DNA from: Agapetus fuscipes
Lineage: Eukaryota; Arthropoda; Insecta; Trichoptera; Glossosomatidae
Direction of reading: 5' to 3'
Length of the DNA stretch: 64,000 nucleotides
Assembly (NCBI GenBank): GCA_951799405.1
Contig: OX637338.1
Span: 6,200,001 to 6,264,000, forward strand
A program made the translations under genes and the position numbers. How positions within the stretch are numbered: position 1 is the first letter of the stretch; the number at the start of each line of letters is the position of its first letter. The notes under the pieces were generated by a model. It did not search any database and was not told the origin of the DNA. It saw nothing but the letters and a program-made list of their open reading frames with translations. This document shows positions 21,621 through 30,947 of this stretch, one piece after another.

Positions 21621-22518
21621 ATTATTATATACCCTTACCGTATGAAGGTGTCGGAAGCATCCACAGTAAGAAGACTCTATTCAGTGCATTTTTTTTAAGG
21701 GAGAGTAGGGGAATGGTTTATGAGAAATGAGAAATATCGCCTACCCCATCTTATCATACAGGGTAAGATTGAGGAGAGAAGCACTCAGGGAAAATGACGG
21801 ACATCATGGCTAAAAAACCTGCGGCAGTAGTTCAACAAAAGCAGCCAAGTCTCTATTTCGAGCCGCAGAATCCAAGCTGAAAATATCCATGATGATTACA
21901 AGCATACAACATACAAGAATTTCCAGGTCAGAGGACTGCTTTGATAACAAAAAACGATGTAATTTATTTATAGTTTTAACAAACCCGTTGTGAATACGAG
22001 TTTTACACTCATATCTAAAAATCGATGCTATAAGAGCTAAAAATGCTATGCGCTTATCCATAGTCTATGATAAGCTGTTTTAATTTTTTAAATGAACGGA
22101 AATTTTTATATGCTTGGAATTCATGTACGAGTATTTTAAGTTCTCATAGCATCGTCTGTGAATACAGGTGTTATTTTTCTTTCGCACGGATGACAATTAC
22201 TCACATTTCCGGATTCGCACTTGATATGTACTTGGTCAGTGCTCACACAGTGAAAAACAATACCAGGTACTGATATCCAATGATGCATTTGCACCAATAG
22301 TGATTCAGTGAATCAGTTTTGAAGCGAGGATAAAATTTCCTCAGTTACATCGCACAACGGAAAGGAAATAAAGTACTTACGCTGTTGTTAACTAAGGCCA
22401 GGTATTTTCAAAGTTAGTTTATGTAACTAAAAATACCCACACAATTGACATAAGTGCGTCTTTTTCGTTCAGTATAAAGTCGCGAAAACACTGGACCTAA
22501 GTCAACAATCTACACTAT
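21621..22518. other. No recognisable feature
   Basis: An 83-aa minus frame (21810-22061) has no identifiable domain and no homopolymer or repeat border. Confidence 0.35.
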
Positions 22519-22760
22519 ATCTATAATCTAAGTTGCAAGGATATATTCATTTAAAGCTCTCAGATGTATGCCCACAAACAAACACGTGTAGTTCGCGCTT
22601 ACAAATGCTGATTGTGTACTTACAAATAAAATCCAAACCTCAAATGAACATAAGCCTGCAACTCTTGCCAACATTCCCTGAAACAGGGGTGGCATTGGCA
22701 AAGTGAACCATTTTTTACAGTATGGGTGGTCAGCCTCATACCAACCTATAAGTCAAGGAA
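22519..22760 (-). repeat. Repeat A copy 12, full length, subfamily 2
   Basis: CTATAATCTAAGTTGCAAGG to CCTATAAGTCAAGGAA, with TTCATTTAAAGCTCTCAGAT. Confidence 0.9.
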
Positions 22761-23299
22761 TTGATAGTTTTCAAAAATAAAATTTCGAGAATTTAAATCC
22801 CGCCAAAACGCATTGGGACCGAAGAAACACGCTGTGACGTCAAAATTACGTAGATGGATCCATCGGTCTTAGAAAACCTAACGGTACCCTCCATACATCG
22901 TGAGATCCATTGACGTCACATCCGCCTAAATAAAAAAATGAGCTGTTTTAGCGGAAATCAAAAATGGGCGAATTTTAAAGAGCTGTAATTTTAAAACTAA
23001 GCCAGATATAATATTTTTAAAAACGCAGATGATTTAAAAAAATCTAGTCTATCATTTTATGAAATAAAAAAAATGTGTGAAATAACCATATTGTTGCAAA
23101 ATTGGTACGGAATTCGTCCGCAGAGTATTTCGTAGGTAGAAAAAAAAAATTAAGCTGATGATGGTGGTATGTCCGAAAATGTTTGTTATTTTTTTCCATA
23201 GCGTAGAAGAAGATAAAGTTATCAAATATGCAGGAATGTTGGAAGACTTGCAAGGTATTTCATATAAAAAGTACCTAGCTCTATTGTAATGGTCGAACA
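22761..23299. other. No confident feature
   Basis: Overlapping minus frames of 69 and 82 aa have no domain. A hammerhead look-alike at 23153-23190 is discussed under rejected items. Confidence 0.35.
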
Positions 23300-23430
23300 T
23301 GGACAGTTACTTTACGCCAAAAAAACGTATGAAAACTAAAACCCTCAGTAGAAGCGTTGTTTTAGTGTAATATAGATATTTTTTACACGCTATGATTCAG
23401 TTTAAACGGAAAGATTTATACTTGTAGCGC
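23300..23430. mobile_element. MITE family H, copy 2
   Basis: CAAAAAAACGTATGAAAACTAAA on the left arm, ACACGCTATGATTCAGTTTAAACG on the right, ending TTTATACTTGTAG. Confidence 0.55.
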
Positions 23431-23644
23431 AGAGACCAGCAGGGTATGTTGCCAGCCTGCGGATATTGTCATAATTGAAGCTTAATTGGATTTATCCGGC
23501 TGTCGAAAGTCAGTAAAAATAGACTGATGGCCCTAGTACCACACTCACAATGGACGACTTAAATAACCGTGCATTTGTTGCGTTTAACTTGCATTCCAGA
23601 GCTAAGTGCTAGATTATATGTGTTGAGCACAACTTAAAAATGTA

Positions 23645-23669
23645 GGGAAAAAAAAAAAAAAAAAAAAAA
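23645..23669 (+). repeat. Poly(A) run
   Basis: Twenty-two uninterrupted A residues. Confidence 0.9.
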
Positions 23670-23679
23670 TTAAGTATGA

Positions 23680-23900
23680 AAAATGACGTCATTCTTCCCT
23701 TCACAGTCGATGTTAAAACTATTAGAACTTGATATTTTCACGACTCATTTCTTTGCTAAACTGGCCGTTTATGAAACCGCTCCTATTCATTCTGGTATAC
23801 TGAAAACCAAAATGCATCAATATTTTCTTTTTGTGCACGAAAACAAACACACAACACAACACTAAGTAACTAACACCTCTGCTACAAAGGATCAGGACTA
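23680..23900 (+). pseudogene. Jockey-like LINE 3' fragment, degraded
   Basis: Parallel to 15290-15470: TTCACAGTCGATGTTAAAAC, GACTCATTTCTTTGC, AACTGGCCGTTTATG, then GCTACAAAGGATCAGG, which also occurs at the matching place in the 31-kb copy. Frames are broken. Confidence 0.7.
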
Positions 23901-24026
23901 AGATCTAATTGAAAAGTCGTAATTACACTTTTACGGCAGTGGCGCTTTTTCTACTAACATATGTTACAAACTTATACGTGTCTATTAATTAAATAAACAA
24001 AGTTTTAATTCACTTTTATAATTTTA

Positions 24027-24072
24027 TTTCTGTCAAATACTTTCGCCTACAAGGCATCATCAGGACAATGAC
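24027..24072 (-). ncRNA. Hammerhead ribozyme-like motif (b)
   Basis: On minus: stem I TGTC, core CTGATGA (24063-24057), stem II GCCT-TGT-AGGC, GAAA (24044-24041), hexamer GTATTT, stem I GACA. All core positions agree with a minimal type I hammerhead; cleavage would follow the final T of the hexamer. Mirror copy of motif (a). Confidence 0.65.
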
Positions 24073-24103
24073 AATTCAAAAAATCAAATATATTTTATAT
24101 CTT

Positions 24104-24148
24104 TCATTGTCCTGATGATGCCTTGTAGGCGAAAGTGCTTGACAGAAA
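24104..24148 (+). ncRNA. Hammerhead ribozyme-like motif (a)
   Basis: Stem I TGTC (24108-24111), core CTGATGA (24112-24118), stem II GCCT/AGGC with a 3-nt loop, GAAA (24131-24134), hexamer GTGCTT (24135-24140) giving a two-pair stem III (A-U, G-C) and cleavage base U, stem I GACA (24141-24144). Then AAATAAAATTATAAAAGTG. The stem III is tiny, as reported for Penelope-like and metazoan retrozyme hammerheads, which are thought to work best as dimers. Confidence 0.68.
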
Positions 24149-24260
24149 TAAAATTATAAAAGTGAATTACAACTTTGTTTGACACAATCTTAAAATTTTT
24201 CTCGGGTTGTGTAGCCATGTTCTATCGGAAGTTTGTTACACTTTTTTGTTACACTTTTTT

Positions 24261-24303
24261 CCGGACGTTTCGCCCATTATCTGCGATGGGCCTCCTCAGC
24301 GTA
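24261..24303 (-). ncRNA. Hammerhead ribozyme-like motif (m)
   Basis: On minus: core CTGAGGA (24299-24293), stem II GCCCAT/ATGGGC (6 bp), GAAA, then CGTC, the classic GUC cleavage triplet with stem III reduced to two pairs. Stem I is weak (2 bp) as read. Confidence 0.55.
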
Positions 24304-24602
24304 TTTTTTCTTCAGGCGTTCTGACTTCCTTAGCACGGAACTGTCAACGGCCTGTGGGTTGGTTATTGTTGTGTTTATGTCATGGTTCTGGAAGAAGGGG
24401 CCGCCACTGCATCCCAACAGCGCATGCGCGTCAAAAAGTGTAACAAAAAAGTGTAACAAACTTCCGATAGAACATGGCTACACAACCCGAGAAAAATTTT
24501 AAGATTGTGTCAAGTGCCGGCCGTGAAAGCCTTAATGTACAACAACTTTGTTTATTTAATTAATATACAATGGACTTTCACTGTGTAAACCACCAAACCC
24601 TT

Positions 24603-24690
24603 ACAAATATTATACGTGTCTGCTTGTGGGAATGCATTTAATATGAATCTCAAATGTAATATATTTTTACAACTTAGATTATTAGATTTG
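24603..24690 (+). repeat. Repeat A copy 13, 3' piece
   Basis: TTATACGTGTCTGCTTGTGG to CAACTTAGATTATTAGATT. Confidence 0.8.
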
Positions 24691-25028
24691 TTAATTGGAT
24701 ATTTCTTTTAAATTCGTGACATGATTGTCTGGTGAAATTATTCTATCTTAATTTCCTAAAAAAGTGAAGCAAGTGACGGACAATTATTTAGGTGAAACTA
24801 AATTAATTGTTTTGGTATCTTTTAGTTTGACTTTTAAATTTGCTGTGTAATCAATCACCTTTCTATGTGAAATTAACAAAGAAGTAAACGCGTTGAATGT
24901 ATGCAGTTTTTTTCTGACAATTGAGTCACACAATTCTAATTATTTTTCATCTTGTTACTCAAGTGAATTATTTAGTAAATTATAAAGGCTTAAAAAGATA
25001 TCATGAACTACGAGAAAATGTTATTAAG
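24691..25028. other. No recognisable feature
   Basis: AT-rich spacer. Confidence 0.4.
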
Positions 25029-25194
25029 GTACCTCAAGTATAAACTCTTATAAAATTTGCTATGCAAGGGAATCATCGAGTATTCCAAATTTTGTATGAA
25101 AAATGAGAAAGCGTCTATATATAAGTTTTGGAACAAAATTTAACCAACTCGATGACTATGTTATGTAGTAAAAGTTTTTACTCGGAGTACTCGA
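25029..25194. mobile_element. MITE family H-like, variant
   Basis: Ends GTACCTCAAGTATAAAC and GTTTTTACTCGGAGTAC are inverted repeats. The inner sequence differs from the standard H copies, for example AATCATCGAGTATTCC. Confidence 0.55.
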
Positions 25195-25199
25195 ATTAT

Positions 25200-25332
25200 C
25201 CCAAGTGTAAAACTTAGTTTAACTAAACCATATAGTTTATTGAAAACATTTCGAAAATGTATCGATCACTAGAGGCGCTGTTTTATTGTCCATACATTTT
25301 TTGGTAAGCTTAGCTTAGTTTAAATGAAGTAA
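25200..25332. mobile_element. MITE family H, copy 3
   Basis: CCCAAGTGTAAAACTTAGTTTA left, inner ACTAGAGGCGCTGTTTTA, TACATTTTTTGGTAAGC and AGTTTAAAT right. Confidence 0.6.
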
Positions 25333-25503
25333 TCGATTGAAAATTGTTCAATTAAGTTCACAAAATAAACAAGCCGATTATACGAAAAAAAAACGTAAGT
25401 CGAAAGAAACGGTAAACGAGTTGGACCTTTCATTTAATTTTAATTTGAGTTCAAGAAAAAGCATAACGAGAGTGTCGACCGGATAATAATGTAATAACCA
25501 TGA

Positions 25504-26029
25504 TGGGGCTTCCACACGCTTGCCAACCCATTACAAGCCAAGCGCACAGTGTGTCTCAGAACATGCTAGCTGGACAAAATTATTTTTGGTTGTTTTTGGA
25601 TGGAATTCGGTTTATTTATTTATGTTTTGATAAAATCAATGAAAATGAGTGGAATATGAAATGTAAAAATATTTATCTTCTGAAAAATAGAAAAAAAAAC
25701 TTTTTTTTTAAATTATATTAAAAAAAATAATAATAATACAATTTGATACATTACTTAAGACATAAAAAAAAACACGCACACACATTAAGTACATGCATGA
25801 ATTAAAATAAAACCTGAAATGATTATTAAATCTACAAAATTTATTTTTCAGAAGATAAATATTTTTACATCTCATATTCCACTCATTTTCATTGATTTTA
25901 TCAAAACATAAATAAATAAACCAAATTCCATCCAAAAACAGCCAAAAATAATTTTGTCCAGCTAGCATGTTCTAGACGACACACTGTGCGCTTGGCTTGT
26001 AATGGGTTGGCAAGCGTGTGGAAGCCCCA
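25504..26029. mobile_element. Palindromic MITE family F, copy 2 (526 bp), TSD TGA
   Basis: Ends TGGGGCTTCCACACGCTTGC and complement, flanked by TGA (25501-25503 and 26030-26032). Arms of about 185 bp (25504-25688 and 25842-26029) are almost perfect, so the two strands give mirror open frames (each with YFWLFLDGI and DKINENEWNM), which are not genes. The outer 80 bp matches copy 1 at 5116; the inner arms do not. Confidence 0.85.
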
Positions 26030-26607
26030 TGAAATGCTTTTACTTCTAATTACTCTGCCGAGCATTTAAAGGTAAGAAATGATATTTAAAGATAAAAAAT
26101 GACCCAGTTTTTCTTCATTTCATGTTTTTTTTTGTCGATAAGAAGTCTCTTTAAAAAATCTCATTACTTTAATGAAATGAGTAACCCCCGTATTCACGAT
26201 CAAAACTGATTTAAGTGCCTTACTCAAGCGCTACACTTACTCAAGGGTCGACATTCTGGAGCGTTTTGTTTCACAAAGAACACTCAAGCAGTAATCAGCG
26301 TAGTGCCCAACCCCCAGGAGACGTACGGGTTTGTCATTGGCTCTCGAAAAAACCCAGCTCTGTAATTGGTCAGTACCTTCCGACCGATATTCGGCGTACT
26401 TCACTCTTATCATTGCCGCCTCTTTCAAATTTCAATGTCATATCAACTTTGCATAAAACTTGACAACAAATAAGTACGTATAACGCAATTACTACTTTAA
26501 GTAAACCGTAAGTACGAATTTGTTTGTTTACAATTTCTATTAGTTTTTAAAAATACATTTATGTAATATCCAATGTAAAGTGTTTTGATCGATTTCAGCG
26601 CCAAAAA

Positions 26608-26720
26608 TATGTTGTTTTCTCCAGCGGAAAAGGAGCTGCTGGTGGCTCTGATTAAAGAAAAACCTGTAATAGAAGATAAAATAACAGATCGAAGAAATCG
26701 TTGGCTTTGCAACCCTCAAT
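26608..26720 (+). pseudogene. Myb/SANT-like (zeste-type) DNA-binding protein fragment
   Basis: ATG at 26608 opens MLFSPAEKELLVALIKEKPV, then EDKITD and a stop by about 26720. FSPxEKELLxxLIKxxxxxIEDKxTD is the first helix region of the Myb/SANT-like domain found in zeste-type regulators and in the accessory protein of Harbinger elements. It binds DNA with the transposase in that family. Only about 35 aa remain. Confidence 0.6.
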
Positions 26721-26762
26721 GAGCAACGGCAAAACTGTATACAGAACGATGCGTTTTTTCAA

Positions 26763-26984
26763 TCAAAAACGTCTTCTAAATTCTTCCTCTTCGTAATACG
26801 TAAATGGGTCTTTACAGTCTCTGATATATTTTCTTGGGACACTATTTTTGAACAAAACAATGTTATTATTCTCGTTGAAGTCAACTGTATCGAAAGAATT
26901 CATTATTTTATGTAAATAATTCACAACCAAACAAAAAATGTGCTGATGAAATGCGGCGGAATATTTTGACAGTTCATCTGTCAT
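26763..26984 (-). pseudogene. Harbinger transposase N-terminal fragment
   Basis: 73-aa frame beginning MTDELSKYSAAFHQ and ending KYIRDCKDPFTYYEEEEFRRRF. The NPFEYYxDEEFRRRFR motif is the usual N-terminal signature of DDE_Tnp_4/Harbinger nucleases. The frame stops right after RRRF, so the catalytic DDE region is absent. No replacement elsewhere in the element. Confidence 0.65.
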
Positions 26985-27177
26985 TGCAGTATGGTCCTAG
27001 ACCATACCGGAGAACAAACCCAATTCTGATGGTCAAGCAATGTAAATGAACTCGTCAAAACAATGTTAATACACTTGTAAAAATCATGTTTATAGTAAGA
27101 ATTCATTTTTTCATGTAAATTCACAATCAAACAAAAAATGTGATAACAATGAAATATGACGGAATATTTTGACAGCG
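26898..27177 (+). repeat. Direct duplication within the Harbinger relic
   Basis: About 78 bp at 26898-26976 (GAATTCATTATTTTATGTAA to GAATATTTTGACAG) recurs at 27099-27177 with roughly 85% identity. Confidence 0.75.
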
Positions 27178-27425
27178 CTTAAGCGTTGGTTAATATACGT
27201 GTCGACCTTACTTACCTGAGTGCTAGTTTTTGGAGCGCTTAAGCGCTAATTTTACCTTAAGTATTGTTCTTGAAATGAATTTCCCCAATCTAAGCGCTGG
27301 TTTGCCCTTAAGGAAGTGCCAGTTTTGATCGTGAATACGGGAATAACTTCTTCTCTTTTTCTTCAAAATAAAAAGATTTTTTATTATCCGTGCTAGTTTA
27401 TTCTTGATCACTGTGCAACCAAGTT

Positions 27426-27466
27426 GCCTCTTGAGGATGTTGGTTTAAGCAACGAAACAAAATAAT
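27426..27466 (+). ncRNA. Decayed hammerhead-like motif (h)
   Basis: TTGAGGA core (C3 to U), stem II GTTG/CAAC, GAAA, then CAAAAT, with GTGAAAATC downstream. Stem I is not convincing. Confidence 0.35.
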
Positions 27467-28271
27467 AGTGAAAATCTCAGTCATCAAAATGTTATAATTT
27501 TTGTTTAATATTTAAACACGTAAAACGACTGCAGTTCCCGTTTGGATTCAGTCATAATTATAAAATCTTTATTCCAGCCTAGTCCCGCGGAGGATGCAAA
27601 ACGTGACCAGCCATATAAAATTTATATTTAATACAGAGGAATGTAGGTATTGATTAAATTTTTACAACGAGAAATTATTTAAGAAAAAATACAAGAAATT
27701 TCTAGGATTATCGTGTTCTGTTTATTTTATACAACTGTAATAGTGATTTTGTTACATAAAAAAACTATTTGATTTGTAATAAAATATTGTGATGTTTTAC
27801 AAAATTTACGCAACATTACGTGGAGAGCCCAGTAACGAGATGAATGCCTTCCCGGAAGCCATTCTTATTGAAAAAACAAATTAAATATTAAATTTATTTA
27901 CCGCTGCGTTATGGATGAAATTGAACCAATATTGGATATTACAAAAAAAATGTGAATGTTTCAAAAAAAAAAAAACAAAATAGAATTGCATAATTTCTTT
28001 TGAACGTTGATAATCTTCTTAAGATGCAGGATATTACATTAAAACATGTTTTTACTATTTAAGTAGGAAATAATTAACAAAAATACGCGTAACATTAATA
28101 AAAAATTTTGGACATCTTTTATTGCGACAGATTGCTTAATAAAATAAAGTTCTGAACCAGAAATAAGGAGAAGAATTAAGAATGTTTTTGATACTTCGTA
28201 AATTTTATAGAATTAAGGTATAAATCTTTATTCTATTGAAACACTGTTTTAATTTAACTTAATTTATTAAT
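27467..28271. other. AT-rich, no recognised feature
   Basis: Includes A runs at 27966-27976. No frame over 60 aa. Confidence 0.4.
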
Positions 28272-28370
28272 AAACTAACTTTTTCGATCACTCACGAGTC
28301 ACAATCATCGTCAGGTTCAACAAAATTTTGATAGTGTTAATACACAATCCATACAAAATATAAGAATATT
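28272..28370 (-). ncRNA. Hammerhead ribozyme-like motif (i) with family tail
   Basis: On minus: stem I GAAC, core CTGACGA (28314-28308), a longer stem II region closed by GAT/ATC, GAAA (28285-28282), hexamer AAGTTA (U16.1, A17), stem I GTTT. On plus, GATAGTGTTAATACACAATCC at 28330-28350 is the shared tail of these repeats. Confidence 0.55.
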
Positions 28371-28559
28371 TTTTATTGATTGTGTTCAATGTTCATCTTT
28401 CATACTTGGTGAGAGTTATAATTCATACATACAAAAAAATATTTTAAAATGGACGACAAGTTTTAATTCATTATTTTTAAAAGCATCGCGTCTATGAGGT
28501 GACATAGGCACAAATAATAATAATAAAATACTTCAATCTGTAACAGGAAGTTATCCGGC

Positions 28560-28690
28560 CTGCATTGTTTCATTTTGATAATAAAAAAAAACCCCCGGAT
28601 AAGGGCGAGGTCCGGGGTGCATCTGAGACCTAAGGGGATGTACGTAGAGTGCTTACATCCTGACCACATGGTGCCAGATTTATCTGGACC
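28560..28690. other. Less AT-rich segment of unknown origin
   Basis: CCCCCGGATAAGGGCGAGGT and CCGGGGTGCATCTGAGACC contrast with the AT-rich flanks and can form a CCCCGG hairpin. A 76-aa minus frame covers it without a recognisable domain. It may be the 3' UTR of an unidentified retroelement. Confidence 0.35.
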
Positions 28691-28702
28691 CAAAATTAAA
28701 AA

Positions 28703-28835
28703 TATCTCGTTTAAACTCTTAACATACAGTTTACCATTAAAAACATGAAATTTAAAAAAGCAACCAAGGTAGCGTTTACGTTTTTATACATTTTTTTTCT
28801 CTAAAACGCTATGATTGAGTTTAAACGTTTTAAAC
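28703..28835. mobile_element. MITE family H, copy 4
   Basis: TTTAAACTCTTAACATACAG left; AAACGCTATGATTGAGTTTA with AACG right. Confidence 0.55.
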
Positions 28836-29233
28836 TTACTAATCCTGAGCACCAACTGGTCATCAAAATTATTAAAAAATCGCCAGTTGTTAAGCGGGAC
28901 TTGCTGTATTATGAAATACGAAGCTTGGTATTTTAAACGTGCACAAATGAGTACATGAAATATATGTTTATGGAGCAGAGTGCGCGAGCTTTGGAACTTT
29001 GTAGAGTCTAGAATCTAGATCAATCCACATGGTACAGGCGTGCAGGTGAAACTAAAGTTTGTAGAATGCACCTGAAACGAATAGTATTTAGCACATGCAA
29101 TTACGCAGCGATAGAGTATAAATAGAAGGTTCATTTGGATTCGAATTCATTCTATAAATTGAACATGTAAGGGTTACTTAAAAAAGTTAAAAGATATTAT
29201 TTACTTTCACTTTCAAATAAAAACATGTATATT
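28836..29233. other. No recognisable feature
   Basis: Spacer with GTCTAGAATCTAGATC, a short palindrome, at about 29007-29022. Confidence 0.35.
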
Positions 29234-29485
29234 CTAAATCTAAATCTAAGCTGCAAAGATATGTATCATTTGAAATTCATATTAAATGCATTCCCACAAG
29301 CAGACATGCATAATTTCGCGCTTACACATGCTGCATGTGGACCTACAATATAAAAACCCCAATCTCAAATTAACATAAGCCCTGCAACTCTTGCCGACCT
29401 TCCCTGAAGCAGGGGAGACATTGGCAAAGTGAACCATTTTTTACAGTATGGGTGGTCAGCCGCATACCAACCTATCAGTCAAGGA
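29234..29485 (-). repeat. Repeat A copy 14, directly 3' of a LINE fragment
   Basis: CTAAATCTAAATCTAAGCTG to CCTATCAGTCAAGGA. On the minus strand it follows the LINE C-terminal fragment at 29588-29745 after about 100 bp of AT-rich sequence, the same layout as at 40742-41106. Confidence 0.9.
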
Positions 29486-29587
29486 GTACAAGCAATTAAT
29501 ACAATCAAATATATAAAACAAATAAATTCTAAGCAATTAAACAGTAAAAAATTAAAAAACTACAACACATATTTTTTAAATTTAAAA

Positions 29588-29745
29588 GCCTCAGCTTTAA
29601 CCGCCAGCATTACAGATCAACCGCCATTTCTTTCGATCCTTGCATACTTCTTTCATTTCATCCAGAGCCATAACCTTTTTCATACAAGCTCTCCTTTTAT
29701 TATGACTCTGGATATCCCATATATTCGCTATTTCATTTTGATTGC
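29588..29745 (-). pseudogene. LINE reverse transcriptase C-terminal fragment
   Basis: On minus the DNA closely follows 40612-40742: GGGATATCCAGAGTCATAAT, TGTATGAAAAAGGTTATGGC, GAAATGAAAGAAGTATGCAA, and ends GATCTGTAATGCTGGCGG. It is closer to the intact 38.9-kb element than the (ACAGT)n-tailed fragments are. 5'-truncated at IANxWDIQ. Confidence 0.85.
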
Positions 29746-30206
29746 GATATATTGAATCGTGATATTATTAATTGCATTATAAAGTAGCGGAATAAAATAG
29801 CCACTGTGATTCGCATGACGAGCTATGGCCCTTTTCTTGAAATTTTTATTTCAATTTTTTTCACAAAGATTTGGAAGTACAATCTCATATCTACAAGATT
29901 TGTTTGCGGTGCATTTAAAAAAGACAAAAATTTACAAAACACTAAAAGCCCAGTTTTCTTTTATATTTTTAAGCACTCTTGGTAATTGTTCCTCAATAGG
30001 TGCTCTTTCTCGTCCGAAAATTCCGCGAAGTTTGCGAGCGGTCTCAGGGCAACTTATTTTTTGAAACATGTTTTCACAATGCTAACGCGTTGTTCTTTTT
30101 TGTAACGCTCGATTTTAAATAAAGGGAGCAATCATAGGTTACGCCCGTCAAATTTCAGAGTAGTCTAATGCATGAAATCAAAATGACACAAAATTGAAAA
30201 AGTACA
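29746..30206. other. No recognisable feature
   Basis: A 79-aa plus frame (29825-30064) has no domain. Confidence 0.35.
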
Positions 30207-30410
30207 CAACTTCAGTTGAAGTGGGGGTTTCAAAGCTCCCGAAGGGGCTGGTACTCATCTCTTGTGAAACCTGAGTAAAGCTTGCAGGTACCAATTTTTA
30301 TTTTGGGTTTAAAAAAAAAAAAAAACACCTATACGAGAAATCAGTGGGATTCGAACCCTAGTTCTCGGCATAGAATACAAGCACTCTACCAATTGAGCTA
30401 TCGACCGGAT
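30207..30410 (-). mobile_element. SINE B, 3'-truncated
   Basis: On minus: CCGGTCGATAGCTCAATTGG, AGAACTAGGGTTCGAATCCC, a poly(T)-expanded body, CCCTTCGGGAGCTTTGAAAC and CACTTCAACTGAAGTTGTG. GTGTCAGAAATGATTT is partly lost. Confidence 0.85.
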
Positions 30411-30947
30411 CAAATGCGTATAATTAGATTGACAGTTTCCTAAAGCGTTTATGATAATGTATAGTAATCTAGAAAATAAGTATAATAACTTTATTATCCA
30501 TTTCAACACTTGATTGGTTATCTTTTTTTTTTGTTTCAAAGGAAGTTGTTAATGATATAATGAACTAGAGTTTTTCTAATGTTTGCATATTTAATACCAA
30601 CAAAAGAAAGTCAAATATTAATGAAGTGCATTATCATTTCAATGAGTTTTTTCTTCAATACCTTTCAAGTTATTCGTCGTAATAAATTCATTAAAGAACC
30701 TCCTATTTCCGATTATGGAACATCGACTATGTAATTTATGTATCCCATAATGTACTTATACCAACCGATGTTACTCCTTTTATATTAAGTGAAAGTAAAA
30801 ATAGGAAATGCATGAAAATGATGAAAAAACTGTGAAAAAATATTATCAAAATTTATCCTTAATTGCCTCAAAAGATTTTTTTTATGTTAACAATACTGAA
30901 CGATGTCAACATTATCCAATCAATTTGCCGATTATCTTTAAAAAAAT
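30411..30947. other. No recognisable feature
   Basis: AT-rich; a 75-aa frame at 30808-31035 runs into the Jockey-like fragment and is not a gene. Confidence 0.4.

Larger units (their letters stand above)
23984..24564. mobile_element. Nested palindromic element with three hammerhead motifs
   Basis: Three inverted pairs are nested. The outer 21-bp arms (23984-24004 and 24544-24564) are perfect. Inside are a 74-bp pair (23998-24071 and 24104-24177) and a perfect 79-bp pair (24181-24259 and 24433-24511). Both arms of the 74-bp pair carry the same ribozyme-like motif in opposite orientation, and the loop of the 79-bp pair carries another. Downstream TGGACTTTCACTGTGTAAAC matches the tail of the other ribozyme repeats. 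Probably a multi-copy Penelope-like or retrozyme insertion, with the larger palindrome possibly a separate fold-back element. Confidence 0.8.
26187..27341. mobile_element. PIF/Harbinger-type relic with 22-bp perfect inverted ends
   Basis: Ends start CCCGTATTCACGATCAAAAC and are perfectly inverted over 22 bp. TAA lies close outside both ends (26182-26184 and 27344-27346), compatible with the TWA target of Harbinger if the outermost two bases diverged. It holds a plus-strand Myb/SANT-like fragment and a minus-strand transposase N-terminus, the divergent two-gene layout typical of Harbinger. Both genes are truncated, so it is non-autonomous. Confidence 0.75.

Noticed and set aside
23153..23190. 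CTGATGATGG ... CCGAAAATGTTTG, a hammerhead look-alike on plus
   Set aside because: Core, GAAA and hexamer spacing are right, but stem II has only two plausible pairs and stem I does not pair; no family tail nearby. Could be an old relic.
24207..24502. Overlapping 60-89 aa frames on both strands
   Set aside because: They lie in the 79-bp palindrome and repeat the same MLHFFVTLF words in both orientations.
25500..25968. Mirror open frames of 73 and 86 aa with the same YFWLFLDGI words
   Set aside because: Both strands of one palindromic MITE; the duplicated peptide is a consequence of the inverted arms.
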